Shown here in pieces: positions 46,238 through 55,985 of a stretch of 64,000 nt of DNA. Source of the DNA: Dactylis glomerata. Lineage: Eukaryota; Streptophyta; Magnoliopsida; Poales; Poaceae. The notes beneath the pieces were generated by a model. It was not told where the DNA came from. It ran no database searches and worked only from the letters and a program-made list of their open reading frames with translations. The translations under genes were made by a program, and so were the position numbers. Numbering within the stretch: position 1 is the stretch's first letter; each line of letters opens with the position of its first letter. The stretch is taken from NCBI GenBank assembly GCA_007115705.1, contig QXEO01000211.1, forward strand, positions 1,177,599 through 1,241,598, written 5' to 3'.

Positions 46238-47732
46238 AATGTCAATCACTTAAGACCTTTCTTCTGCTAAGGCAGAAGCTTGTACTTCGAATACTTGTCA
46301 ATGAATAAAGGATGATAGAGCGGCTCGTTACAGCCGGCTCCCCGAAAAAAACCTTGTGTATTTTGCTTCCTACGTTATCCACAGCCGGCTGCCCCTAACG
46401 ATCGAATCCCTGTCATCCAGATGAGTACTTTGTGTGGAACAAGTCTCGAGCCTAACCTCCCTCCCCCGTCTCAGGATAGCTGGCTGGGCGAGAGCCAGCA
46501 GGCCACACACTTAGGAAAGCCGCTAGGAAGAAACGCGAATGCTAAATGCATTACTGGACTAAGTTCTGAGGGATGGCCATTGACCGCGTGCAGGTTGGCT
46601 TAAGCCGGGTATCCAAGAAACCAAAGTACTACTTCTCACCCCGTGGCACACTCCCACTCTAGGCCGGTATTCGGCTGCCGGCCCAAGGGAGACCAACCGG
46701 CACCAGGCTGCCGGTTAGGGGTAGAATGGCCGAAGGGTGGGGAGATAAAGGAAAAGGTTAAGGGAACCGGGATAAGGCAGGCCATCAAGCGGTCAGCTGT
46801 CAAAACCTTTAGAGCCTAGGCTAAGTAACCACGTCAAAGAGGTTCAGAGAGAGCGTTGCTACATACAACATAGGTATCACATGCGAACAAATCAGTTTCA
46901 AGCCAGCTGTCACTCCAGCTGCCCGAAAATTCGGGGGATAGGGGGAAAGGGAATTGGTCCTTAAATGTGCCGGCTCCAATCCTCCGCCGGCTGCCTGTCC
47001 AGCCGGCCCTGCATCGTGACCAGCGGAACAAGCTTGAAAATGAAATCTACAAGGGTGTTCGTGAGAAGAGCAGCCGGGACTAGCGTTCCGAAGGTTTCCT
47101 TCAGCCGCGACAAGTTATCCAAGAAGATTTGTGAAGGTAAACATGCCGTCTCCGTTATTGCCCAAGCCGACATGGAACATCGCGTTTGCCCGCACTCCCT
47201 CGAGTCGGTGCCAGATTCAGCACTTGCCTGAGCCATCTGTAGCCGGCCAGCAGAGTTGCAGCTCTCAGCGCCAGAGCCAGACAAGTCTGCCAGGGTGCCC
47301 GTCGTCCAAGAAGTGTCTTGGATGGTCGTTGGCTATCCTAGCTTCTGCCTACGAATACACTTGAAGCACGCCCCAAATGCCCGTGACGGCTTGAGCACGA
47401 GATGGAGTTCTAGCTACAAACTCATTGTCGTTCTTAGGGCAGAAGAAAGCATCACCCAAGTAGTACTCGACGAAAACGAAGCAATCAATCATAGGAAGGC
47501 GCAGCAGATGAAGTTTGCAGAAAGTAAATTTCATTAAGTAGAGGTTTGTTGGTTACAACCAGAGGAACAAAAGCTTCCCAAATTAATACCCTAAGATACA
47601 AGTCCCTCTTGTCATGAAGATGCTCGCCTTCCTCGGCATGGCGCAAGCACCGCATGGACTTCGTCCCGGAGAAGTCTGCGCTTGATGTCGACGAGATCCG
47701 CATGGACAAGAAGGTGGTAGGGACACTCGTAT
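46238..47732 (+). other. Non-coding segment of element H after pol
   Basis: GC-rich, studded with GCCGGCT-type motifs (for example 46330, 46385, 46660-46710, 46970-47010). No sense gene supported. It corresponds to the post-pol segment of B and precedes the antisense gene. Confidence 0.5.
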
Positions 47733-48366
47733 TCATGACCCGGCGGCAAAGGAACGAGCGTAGAGGGTGCCGTCGAAGATGCGGACAAAGAAGTCCTGCA
47801 TCCCATTGCGACGGGTGAAGAGGAGGAACCAGCCCGCTTGCACACCATAATCCACGAAGAACTCCAGTCACCCGTTGCAGAAGTAGCACTTCCCTTCGCC
47901 ATCGTAGTAAATCTCGACATGGTACTAGGGCTGGCCGACGCTGCACTCCTGCAGGATGGCGTACGGCATCTCCTGGCCCTCCATCGCCTCCATGAACTGG
48001 GAGGGTAGGCGAAGACGGTCCTCGGCCCCGGCGAGCACTAGGACGATGAAGGTGGACCACCCCTCAACCGAAGCGTATGCCTGCGGCTGGAGCGCCGGTA
48101 GTATCGGTTGAAACCGCGACTGGCCGGCCAGCGAAGAAGCTGCCACGCTTGGCCTGATGGACCCAGAGGCGGTGGCCGCGAGGGTGGCTAGGGTATTCTT
48201 GTTCTTGCTGCCCGGCGGCCATCCGCAGTGGGAAGCCAATGAGGGAATGGCTGTCACCACCGTCACCGCTTTCTTCCCGCTTCCTTTTGGGCGACCGGGC
48301 CTGCACTTCTCTGGCACAACCCCCACCTCCCGCGTCACCGGTGCCAGGGCTTCCGATGGCTGGCAT
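47733..48366 (-). pseudogene. Antisense AT-hook + B3 gene of element H
   Basis: Convergent with pol, as in B. The likely ATG is 48366 (MPAIGSPGTGD), with a frame change near 48330 into the main frame: RPGRPKGSGKK and GWPPGSKNKN are AT-hook-like patches. A B3-type fold follows: FIVLVLAGAEDRLRLPSQFM (strands 1-2), ILQECS, HVEIYYDGEGKCYF, LEFFVDYGVQAGWFLLF and FFVRIFDGTL, matching the B3 order with the Gly-Trp/Gly-Asp turn region. Two in-frame stops, TAG at about 47925 and TGA at about 47874 (the latter where the B3 motif calls for Trp), break it. The B3 match is clearer than in B. Both stops are single-transition changes, so decay is recent relative to loss of similarity. Confidence 0.7.
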
Positions 48367-48440
48367 GGTCGGACTGCGCTCCAGTGAGGCGGAGGAGTAG
48401 GAGAACATGGAATGCACCTTCGTCCTCGAGCAACCCCAGC

Positions 48441-48447
48441 ATTTAAA
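48441..48447 (-). promoter_or_regulatory. TATA-like box for the H antisense gene
   Basis: TTTAAAT on the minus strand, 75 bases before the antisense ATG at 48366, matching the B arrangement. Confidence 0.45.
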
Positions 48448-48880
48448 GAAGAGCAAGGCGGGGGAGGGGCTAGCCTAGTGGGATTAGTTGTGCCCAATGC
48501 TTCGGCAACCGCTCCTCTCATTTTGTGCCAAGCATGCACTCAGGAAGGCAACCGCCACAGTTGCCACAAAGGATCATGGGTCTGGAACCGATGGGATGCA
48601 TCGCTGCGGTTCACAAACAAGTGGCGCTCGAGTCCAGGTCCTGAGGAGCTCGAATTACGAGGAGCCAAACACTAGCTGGCGGCCATGAAGAAGCCCCCAG
48701 CCGTTTCGGTCCGGGAGCCGGCATGTCCCGAGATGACCAGTGAAACTCCATGATACTTGACCTGAAGATCAATAACTTTCCAGCCGGATGAGAAGCCCTA
48801 GGACTTTGACGGATGTGAGTTAACTTCGGCGAGGAATAGAACCCGCCGAATCCCCATGCTATCCCATGAGACTTTGCCAG
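48448..48880. other. H segment between antisense gene and 3' LTR
   Basis: GC-rich; nothing further recognised. Corresponds to 26794-27075 of B. Confidence 0.35.
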
Positions 48881-48893
48881 TTTCGGGGGCTAG
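48881..48893 (+). promoter_or_regulatory. Polypurine tract of element H
   Basis: TTTCGGGGGCTAG before the LTR, close to the B tract. Confidence 0.6.
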
Positions 48894-49625
48894 TATCATG
48901 GGGATGACTATCTGGGTAGGCCAAGGGTAGAGCCATCTGTCGGCTGATGTCCTAGGGATCACCACGACATCCGGCTGAGGAGGCCGACTTCGACCGAGGA
49001 GCCTGCTATGCCAGCAGCTGGCAGAGACCTTTTCCGCCAAAGGCCCGAGCCGGCAAAGATGACAAAACCTTTAATCGGCGCTTTATTAACGGTTGTAGGG
49101 TCCCGACAAGAGCGATAGAGGCTGGAGACTAGAGTGACGCCAGCCACGCATGGCCTCCACCAACCGCATCGAGCCAGCCCTTCCACCACTAAAGGATGCG
49201 AGGAAAGCCGGGGGCATATACCCCGGATATGCTGGTCCAAGGGAAAAGGCACTTTATAAAGTGGCCTGCGCCCAGGCAGAGGGACAGAGGAAAGTGGGAC
49301 CCACGCCAAGGCCGCAGCCACAGGGAAGCCGGCAGCCGGGCAGCCGGATAACTTACTATAACCAGGCCCCTGCCTATATAAGGGGGCTGGACCCTTAGAG
49401 TAGGGGAATCGAACCTTCTTCTTCTTCCTCTAGACAATATAGCTCAAGGAGCACTATAAGCCACCGTGTGCTAAGAATAAACACTAAGGCAGGAAGTAGG
49501 GGTTTTACCTCCAGCATGGAGGGCCCTGAACCTAGGTACGTGTTGTGTCATCACTGCCCAATCTCGAGCCGAACCCATCGCTATTCTCAAACGAGCCCGT
49601 CCGTTAAGCCATCCCTATGGCTACA
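48894..49625 (+). mobile_element. 3' LTR of element H
   Basis: Starts TATCATGGGG (a decayed TGTCATGGGG) after the polypurine tract. TATATAA at 49375-49381. Downstream AAGGCAGGAAGTAGGGGTTT matches the same position in the B LTR (GGCAGGAAGTAGGGGCTTTACC), tying the two families together. The end at ..GGCTACA (49625) is a best guess. Confidence 0.6.
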
Positions 49626-50442
49626 GTCCTCAAAATACCACGATAGCACTTAGCATATATCTAGGTTATGTAATAGGCACCTCTATATGATCAATCAAAC
49701 AAAACATCTGGTTCACTCTGGATTTTCTTTGAGTCTTTTACCTCCTTTATTGTTAATTTTCATTGTATGTAACCCTTGCACAATTGTGCTCTGCACTTGT
49801 GTCTTTTAAATCCACCATGCGTGGTCCGCATAGCATATCTATGTTTCGATCCTCACCTGATGTTCTTTGTGTGGATTCCCGAGTAGTGACCTTTTGGTGC
49901 CCTAAACTGCTATCTGCTAGGGTTCTAGACCATTGCTATTAAGTATCATCACCCTGGTAGATTGTTCGTGCAAAAGAGCTACCATCTCACGAAAAGTCAA
50001 GCACAAAGAGCCGGATGGCGGATTGCATGGTCCTACACATGAAAAAAAAAAATTCTAAGTGTTTTTTTGCATGGTCAACTATTAAAGTTGCATAAAATAG
50101 TCCTTGCCCTTTTTTTGCAAACAAACTGCTTCAAAGACTTGATAAAAACTGTGCAACTAAAAAGTTCAAAAGCATTTCCAAACCGCCATAAGCAGATTGG
50201 GTACAGTACAAGCATACACATCCATAAGTTAAATTATAGACCCACTCAGGGGCCGAATTGATGCATTGTTTTTTTGCTACATTGCAGATCATGGTTCACA
50301 GCTTGGCAGCAGCAGAAGTGGCCCCGTCTCCACCATCAGCAGCATCTGCAACTCCAGAGATTGATGCAGACACGTGGCTTGGAGACCCAGGCAAAGCGTA
50401 AGCCTCATAGTATACGTCCAGCTGAGTGCCTAAGGCACATAG
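49626..50442. other. Unassigned sequence
   Basis: AT-rich; no ORF, repeat terminus or RNA gene that I can support. Poly-A at 50041-50052 and a few T-runs. It may be the 3' flank of the coiled-coil pseudogene that follows on the minus strand. Confidence 0.3.
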
Positions 50443-52474
50443 CTAGTCGTATCCTAGCACACTTTGTTGGATGGCGGATTCATCCACTAGCGTCCCGTCG
50501 TCGTCACTCTCTAGTATGCTGGAGGTGACCAAGTCCAGGCTGAGCTCAGGGTAGTGGGCCTTCGCCAATGTTAGTGCAGTTCTTGCACCACCCTGAGCAG
50601 CAGACTTTTTCCAGCTAGCCACCAGACCCGGCACCAGATCGAGCTTCTCTGAGAGCAGTGTGGCGAAAAGATTAGAGGCCCCGGCGATCTGCAGGCTCAC
50701 ACACGCACCACATCCTCTGTCAAGAAGGCTATCCAGTACATTCCTAGCGGCATCAGTGGTGGTGCGCAGGCCTGAGGCAGAATCAACCTCAGCCTGTTCT
50801 AGTGGAGCTGCATAGCAGAAACAAATCAAGCATCCTTCCAAAAACAAGTTATAGCAAAAAAAATGCATAGTATGGAGAAAAGAAGTTACCCAGCAGTGTC
50901 TTCTAGAAGTGGTCCAGAACCTCGTTGAAGCCATTCCGCTGAGCCTCGAAATCAGCGAAGGCTTGATGTAGGTCGTCCACCTCTTTCTGCTTCTGGCGGC
51001 CGAGGCACTGCTGGTCCTTCAACTACTCTTCAAGGCGGGTATTCTCGGCCAGTGATTTCTGGAGTTGAATGTTCAACTCCTCCATCGCAATAGTGTGGCC
51101 CTTCTTTACCCCCTTGAGTGTTGCCTCCAGCTTGGTGACATCTCCATTGCGGAAACAATAGCAAGGCATTGTTCAATGGCAAAGGTTCTACACTTGCAAT
51201 CGTAATAGCAAAAAAAAGTTACCGCCATAGGCAAGCTTCTCCTGCAGATCCCCCACCAGTGCGGTCTTCTCCACCAGCTCCTTCTCCTGCTAGCTGACGG
51301 CCTGGACAAGATCCTCAACAACTTTTTTATAATTCTGTTGAGTATAGCAAAGTGTTAGTACCTCTGAGAGCATTATGCCACGATCCTCCATAAGCGCTCG
51401 GGGCTACGCATCAAGTTTAAATATATAGTTCTCTTAGAGCATCATGTCAGATTTATATCTGCCATAACTACTCGGGGGCTACTCATTGCATTTTAACTAA
51501 GTTCTCTAAGAGCACTATGCCGGATTGAATCCGCCATAGTGCTCGGGGGCTATAGCTAGCAAAAAATACTATGTATTCTAAGAGCACCACTGTAATACAA
51601 TTTGCATAGCGGCGCTCGGGGGCTACATGCTACAAAATTAAAGTAGTTTCTCTAAGAGCACCATGATGGATTTCCTGCGAGAATCCGCCATGGCGCTCGG
51701 GGGCTACAGGAAATACATACCTCTTTAACAACATAGGTTCTCTGGACAAATGTTGTCATGGTGGAAGATATGGTGTTGCCCGCTTGCTCTTGAAGAGAGT
51801 CAAGGTGAAAGAGAGCATCCACATGTTTTTTCCACTTCGACGTGTCCACAGCCTTGTCCACCATCTCTCCCTCCTTTGAGGTAGTTCCACCAAGAACAAC
51901 CTTTTCTGAACCCCCAGCAGATGTAGTTTTTGGCATGGCATCCTTAGCCGAAGCTTCAACCATTTTCTTTGCTCTCGGGGCAGAAGTTGAAGGGGCGTTC
52001 TGGCAGATTGGAACATCAGGTGTTAGCGGGACTGTGGCGGATGATGATCTGGCTCTCAAAGGAACCTTTCTGGCAATGAATTTCTTCCTCCTATATAAGA
52101 ATGTTCAATGAGAAGGGTGATAATAGATGAAGTCCTATCGTCTGTAATACTTACTTCCTTTCAGGCAGCTGGATGGTGGCGGCAGATTCTGGTATGGTTT
52201 CTAGCTGGGCATGTAAGGCCAGGGCTGGATGGCGGGAAATAATTCTTCCGCCAAGGCCATGCATGCGCCCGTCGATACCACGGATTCTACGACGCACAGG
52301 CGCCATTGGTTCTTCCGCCATAACTTCTTCATGAGCAGGTCTGGTATCTTCCGCCGCTAAAGGGGCCTTGCATTTCTTGATGGGAGAAGAGTCGGAATCT
52401 TCATCATCTGTAAGCTCCTTGGGCCGCGGATAGTGGAAAACGGGACTTAGCATTGAAGCAGGAAGTGTGGAGAT
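50443..52474 (-). pseudogene. Transposon-associated coiled-coil protein, last five exons
   Basis: Five minus-strand exons can be joined by GT-AG introns in consistent phase: 52474-52155, 52090-51721, 51334-51223, 51141-50890, 50817-50443. The product has a Ser/Asp-rich basic-acidic start (TDDEDSDSSPIKKCK), an RKKFIARK patch, Ser/Ala-rich linker, Glu/Lys/Leu coiled coil (EKELVEKTALVGDLQEKLAY) and a compact C-terminus ending ESDDDGTLVDESAIQQSVLG. It resembles the C-terminal half of grass proteins annotated as putative gypsy-type transposon domain (Transposase_28) proteins; from memory, not checked. At least three TAG stops, mostly at expected Gln codons, mark it as dead. The N-terminal exons were removed by CACTA2 at 52542. 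Confidence 0.6.
51356..51722 (+). repeat. Five-unit tandem repeat with polypurine-tract-like cores
   Basis: Five units of about 70-75 bases, each beginning near AAGAGCACYATG and containing GCTCGGGGGCTAC (first unit GCTCGGGGCTAC). They fill the intron between pseudogene exons 2 and 3. The core equals the polypurine tracts of B and H. Some units hold a short palindrome (GCCGGATTGAATCCGCC). Confidence 0.85.
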
Positions 52475-52541
52475 CTGCAGTAAAGAGAGTAAGGCATAGA
52501 TTCAACAAAGAGATGGTAATGGCAGAAAAGGAGGATAAAAT

Positions 52542-52992
52542 CATTAGTGGAAAATGGGGCATTAGTCCCGGCTGGTGCCGGGCTTCAGTCCCGGTTGCTC
52601 AACCGGGACTGGAGCCTTATCTTTACTCCTGGTTGCCATACAAACCGAGACTAAAGACTTACCAATTGACAGTGGCCAGGCGCTCATGGGTGGAGGACCT
52701 TTAGTCCCGGTTCGTATTACGAACCGGGACTAAAGTCTCCACACGTGGCAGCATTTGCTTCCTCTTTATTTTTCTGCATTTCAATTGTTATGTTATCCTT
52801 TTAATTCTATTTTGCTCTATTCAATTTTTTGGTTCATTTCAAACAAGTTTTCGTATATACATATTCATACAATACAACATAGTATACACACCAATACATA
52901 TATAATATATCTTGTCCAACGAGCATATATAAACAAGTATATACAACTTGTTTAATTACACACATATCCATGAAGATCACAACTTGTTTAAT
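52542..52992 (-). mobile_element. CACTA element end (CACTA2, 3' side)
   Basis: CATTAGTGGAAAATGGGG is a one-base-decayed CACTA terminus, followed by repeated TTAGTCCCGG / CCGGGACTAAAG subterminal units, the pattern of a common grass CACTA group. A transposase remnant with its C-terminus facing this end lies at 59874-60332, so the element was probably split by E. The interior end is lost at about 52992. Confidence 0.6.
52699..52735. repeat. Perfect 16-bp inverted repeat, 5-base loop
   Basis: CTTTAGTCCCGGTTCG, loop TATTA, CGAACCGGGACTAAAG: a subterminal palindrome of CACTA2 able to form a hairpin in RNA or DNA. Confidence 0.9.
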
Positions 52993-53328
52993 TAGGGTGT
53001 CCTATGCATTTATGTTTTGCTACTCCATGAGGGACAAGCTGAATACCACTCTGCTATGTTTTCTATATGCTTCAAACAAACATACACCTTTCAATGCATT
53101 ATTACTCATGATCTTTTGTTTGTGTTTCTTTTCATGGTGTAACATGGCTGCTAAGTTCTATGGTTAGAATTATATATCTTATGCCCATGTTTAGAGTACT
53201 TCGATCTTAGCATGCAATGCTTTACCTTAAGTTGATCAAGATTGTGTTTGTGCATGTCACCTCAAAAATTATTGTTTTGTTATCACTTACCTACTCGAGG
53301 ACGAGCAGGAGTTAAGCTTGGGGATGCT
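52993..53328 (+). mobile_element. Athila-type 3' non-coding fragment, plus orientation
   Basis: Matches A at 30889-31219 (GTGTCCTATGCATTTATG through GAGTTAAGCTTGGGGATGC), i.e. the last 330 bases before the LTR, including the polypurine tract. Opposite in orientation to the adjoining element E. Confidence 0.8.
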
Positions 53329-53815
53329 TGATATATCGCAAATGTATCTATAATTTTTTATGCTCCATGCTTGTTTTACACCAATTGATTTGTGTTTTGT
53401 TTACACTTCATGGCATTTTTATGCATTTTCTGGAACTAACCTATTAACGAGATACCACGGTGCCAGTTTCTGTTTTCTGCTATTTTTGTGTTTCAGAAAA
53501 GTTACACCAGAAATATTCTCGAAATTGGATGAAACGAAAGCCAAAGTTCCTATTTACCTGACAGGAAGACGGAGTCCAAAGGAGACACGGAGGGGGGCCA
53601 GAGGGCAGCCACACCATAGGGTGGCGCGGGCCACCTGCCGCGCCACCAGGTGGTGTGAACCCCTGGTCCACCCCCTGACATCGCCCTTCTACCTATAAAT
53701 TCCCTTGGACGGGAAAACCTAGAGAGACGAACACTTTTCCACGAAACATACTACAAGCCGCTGATGTTGTTGTCCCAAGATCGGGAGGGTTCAGAAGCTC
53801 TTCCTGGCATCCTGC
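53329..53815 (+). mobile_element. Athila-type LTR 5' fragment, plus orientation
   Basis: TGATATATCGC start, collinear with the first ~490 bases of the A 3' LTR, ending mid-LTR at CATCCTGC. It then switches abruptly to reversed non-coding sequence of E. Confidence 0.8.
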
Positions 53816-53821
53816 TAATCG

Positions 53822-55985
53822 ACTTAGGTCCCAAGCAAGTTCTTGTCATTGTAAGCATAAATGTATCATTGAGAACGCCAATGGGGTACCTCTTGCCCGA
53901 TCATATGGAAACTATCACACATCAAAATGACAAGACAAACAGACAATGGACACCTCGGCATCTCTTTTATTTACCATTGGGTATAGCTTTTTATTTTGAG
54001 ATGTGTGGTCGAATATCCACTATGGTTATGCTGTAAATTTCCACCATGAATGATGCATGGTTTAGATTAGCGGCTCGGGGGTTTCTACAACACATATACA
54101 AACTCCATGAACTTCACAAGTTTCCAACTCCTTTCACACAGATAAGCATCCATAAACAAAAGATCATGATGTCAACTAAATAAGAATAAGTGCAATATTG
54201 AAAGCGTGCCCCATGATAGCATGGCTGAGCTAACTCCCAACTTATAACTTGAAAGAAAGTAAATGTGCCATCAAGTTCATGAGAGCTTTACTAACTAATT
54301 TTCTCACAACAAAAAATTTAATTTGGAAGATAGATAAAAGCATGGTTAATATACTTGGAATAGCAAATTGCTAATACGTATATATGGTGGACACATTGGA
54401 AAACTTTGGTTTTTGGGAGTTGGATGTATGAGTAGAGCTCATACTCAGTACAGGTGAAGGCTAGCAAAAGACTGGGAGCGACCAACTAAGAGAGCAATAA
54501 TGGTCATAGTCATGCATAGCGACAAAACATTACTAACCAAAGCATAAAGTGATATCACAAGTCAAAAACTAAATGATCATAGAGGCTTGAGGAGACTGGT
54601 TTAAAGTCAAAATATGGTGTAAGCATGTGCCAAGTCAACCCAAATAAAGCATCAAAGGAGAATACCACAATATTATGCTTCTATAATATAAAAACAACGC
54701 ATGATTCTTTTAAAGGCACATTAAGAACTCTCAGTTATTTGAGACAAGTCAATGTACAACAATAACTACTAAGCATATAATCAAAATAATATCAAGCATG
54801 ACATGATAAAGTCTAAGCAACAGTCTAAACAAGCTCCCTTTTTGCATCACTATAAGCATGAAACAATTTACTCTTTTCCAACACCAATCAACCTTTTTGA
54901 AACAACTCTCAAAGATGAAAAGCAACAAAGAGCAGAGGTCTAAACACACCTAACTACAAAGAACTAATAAGTTCTGAACAAAAATAAAGGTGAAAAATAA
55001 AAGCTAAACACAGTACTAGAAAAAGAGAACACTCGTTGAACGATAAAAATGAAAACTAGAGTGTTCTAGGCAAGGAGAACGGAGTGTGTCTTCTCAAAAA
55101 GAAAAATGTTGGGGTCCAACCATTTATTGTAGAAAACAAAACAAAACAAAACTGAAAGCAAAAATAAAGTTGCTCCAAGAAAAACACATAGCATATGAAG
55201 CAATAAAAATATAGTGTCTTGAAAGATGACCTGATATTTTTGTTGATGAAGAAAGGGTGCCATGGGGCATCCCCAAGCTTTGATGCTTGTACTTCTTAGA
55301 TATTTCTTGGGGTGACATGGGCATCCCCAAGCTTGATCTTTTGTCCATACTTCATCTCATCTCATCATTCTCCTTTCCCTACACTTGAAAACTTCCTTCA
55401 TACAAAACTTTACACAATTCTCATTAGCAACATTAGTTTATGCAAGATAGTAGATCCACTTTTGGTTTAGTTTCAACTCAAGTACACCACATATTAACAC
55501 ATAAGATACTGTATCAACATCCCCAAAAGTTCCATGATCAAAAGAACTCAAAAAGAGAGAGATCAAGAGGCAAATGCAAATAGTGGAAGAAATCTATCAA
55601 AACAGAACAGCTGGTAAAGATCAATTTTTTTGAAAATCTTCTGTTGCTCAAATCGAAAAGTGCAAAACTAATGAAAGTTAGATAATAACCTGTGGTATGT
55701 GCACAAGAAATCGCAGATAAAAATGACGTTCTGGGAATTTTCACGAATTTTTACGGTGAAGCATAGAAATCTGTTTCAGGACAGCAACTTCCCCAAATCT
55801 TACCTTCTTCCAATTTGAGGTTGCTCTTGGTACAATAAATAAATAAAAATGATAAGGAGAGGTCATTAAAGTAGTAATAACTTCCAATACTCAATAAAAA
55901 GGAAAATTACTAAAAAGAAAACATTGGGTTATCTCCCAAGAGTGGTTTTCTTTAACACCTTTGAGCTAGGCGCAGAAATTAAGAA
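53822..55985 (-). other. Non-coding 3' region of element E
   Basis: Collinear with the C, A and G regions, with both internal polypurine copies (55264-55280 and 55319-55334). No gene supported. Confidence 0.7.

Noticed and set aside
50443..50934. Stand-alone 163-codon gene
   Set aside because: It reads through a splice acceptor at 50818-50820; it is the last exon of a multi-exon pseudogene plus intron sequence.
51356..51722. CRISPR-like spaced repeat
   Set aside because: Units are contiguous, diverged minisatellite copies in a plant intron, without uniform short repeats or unique spacers.
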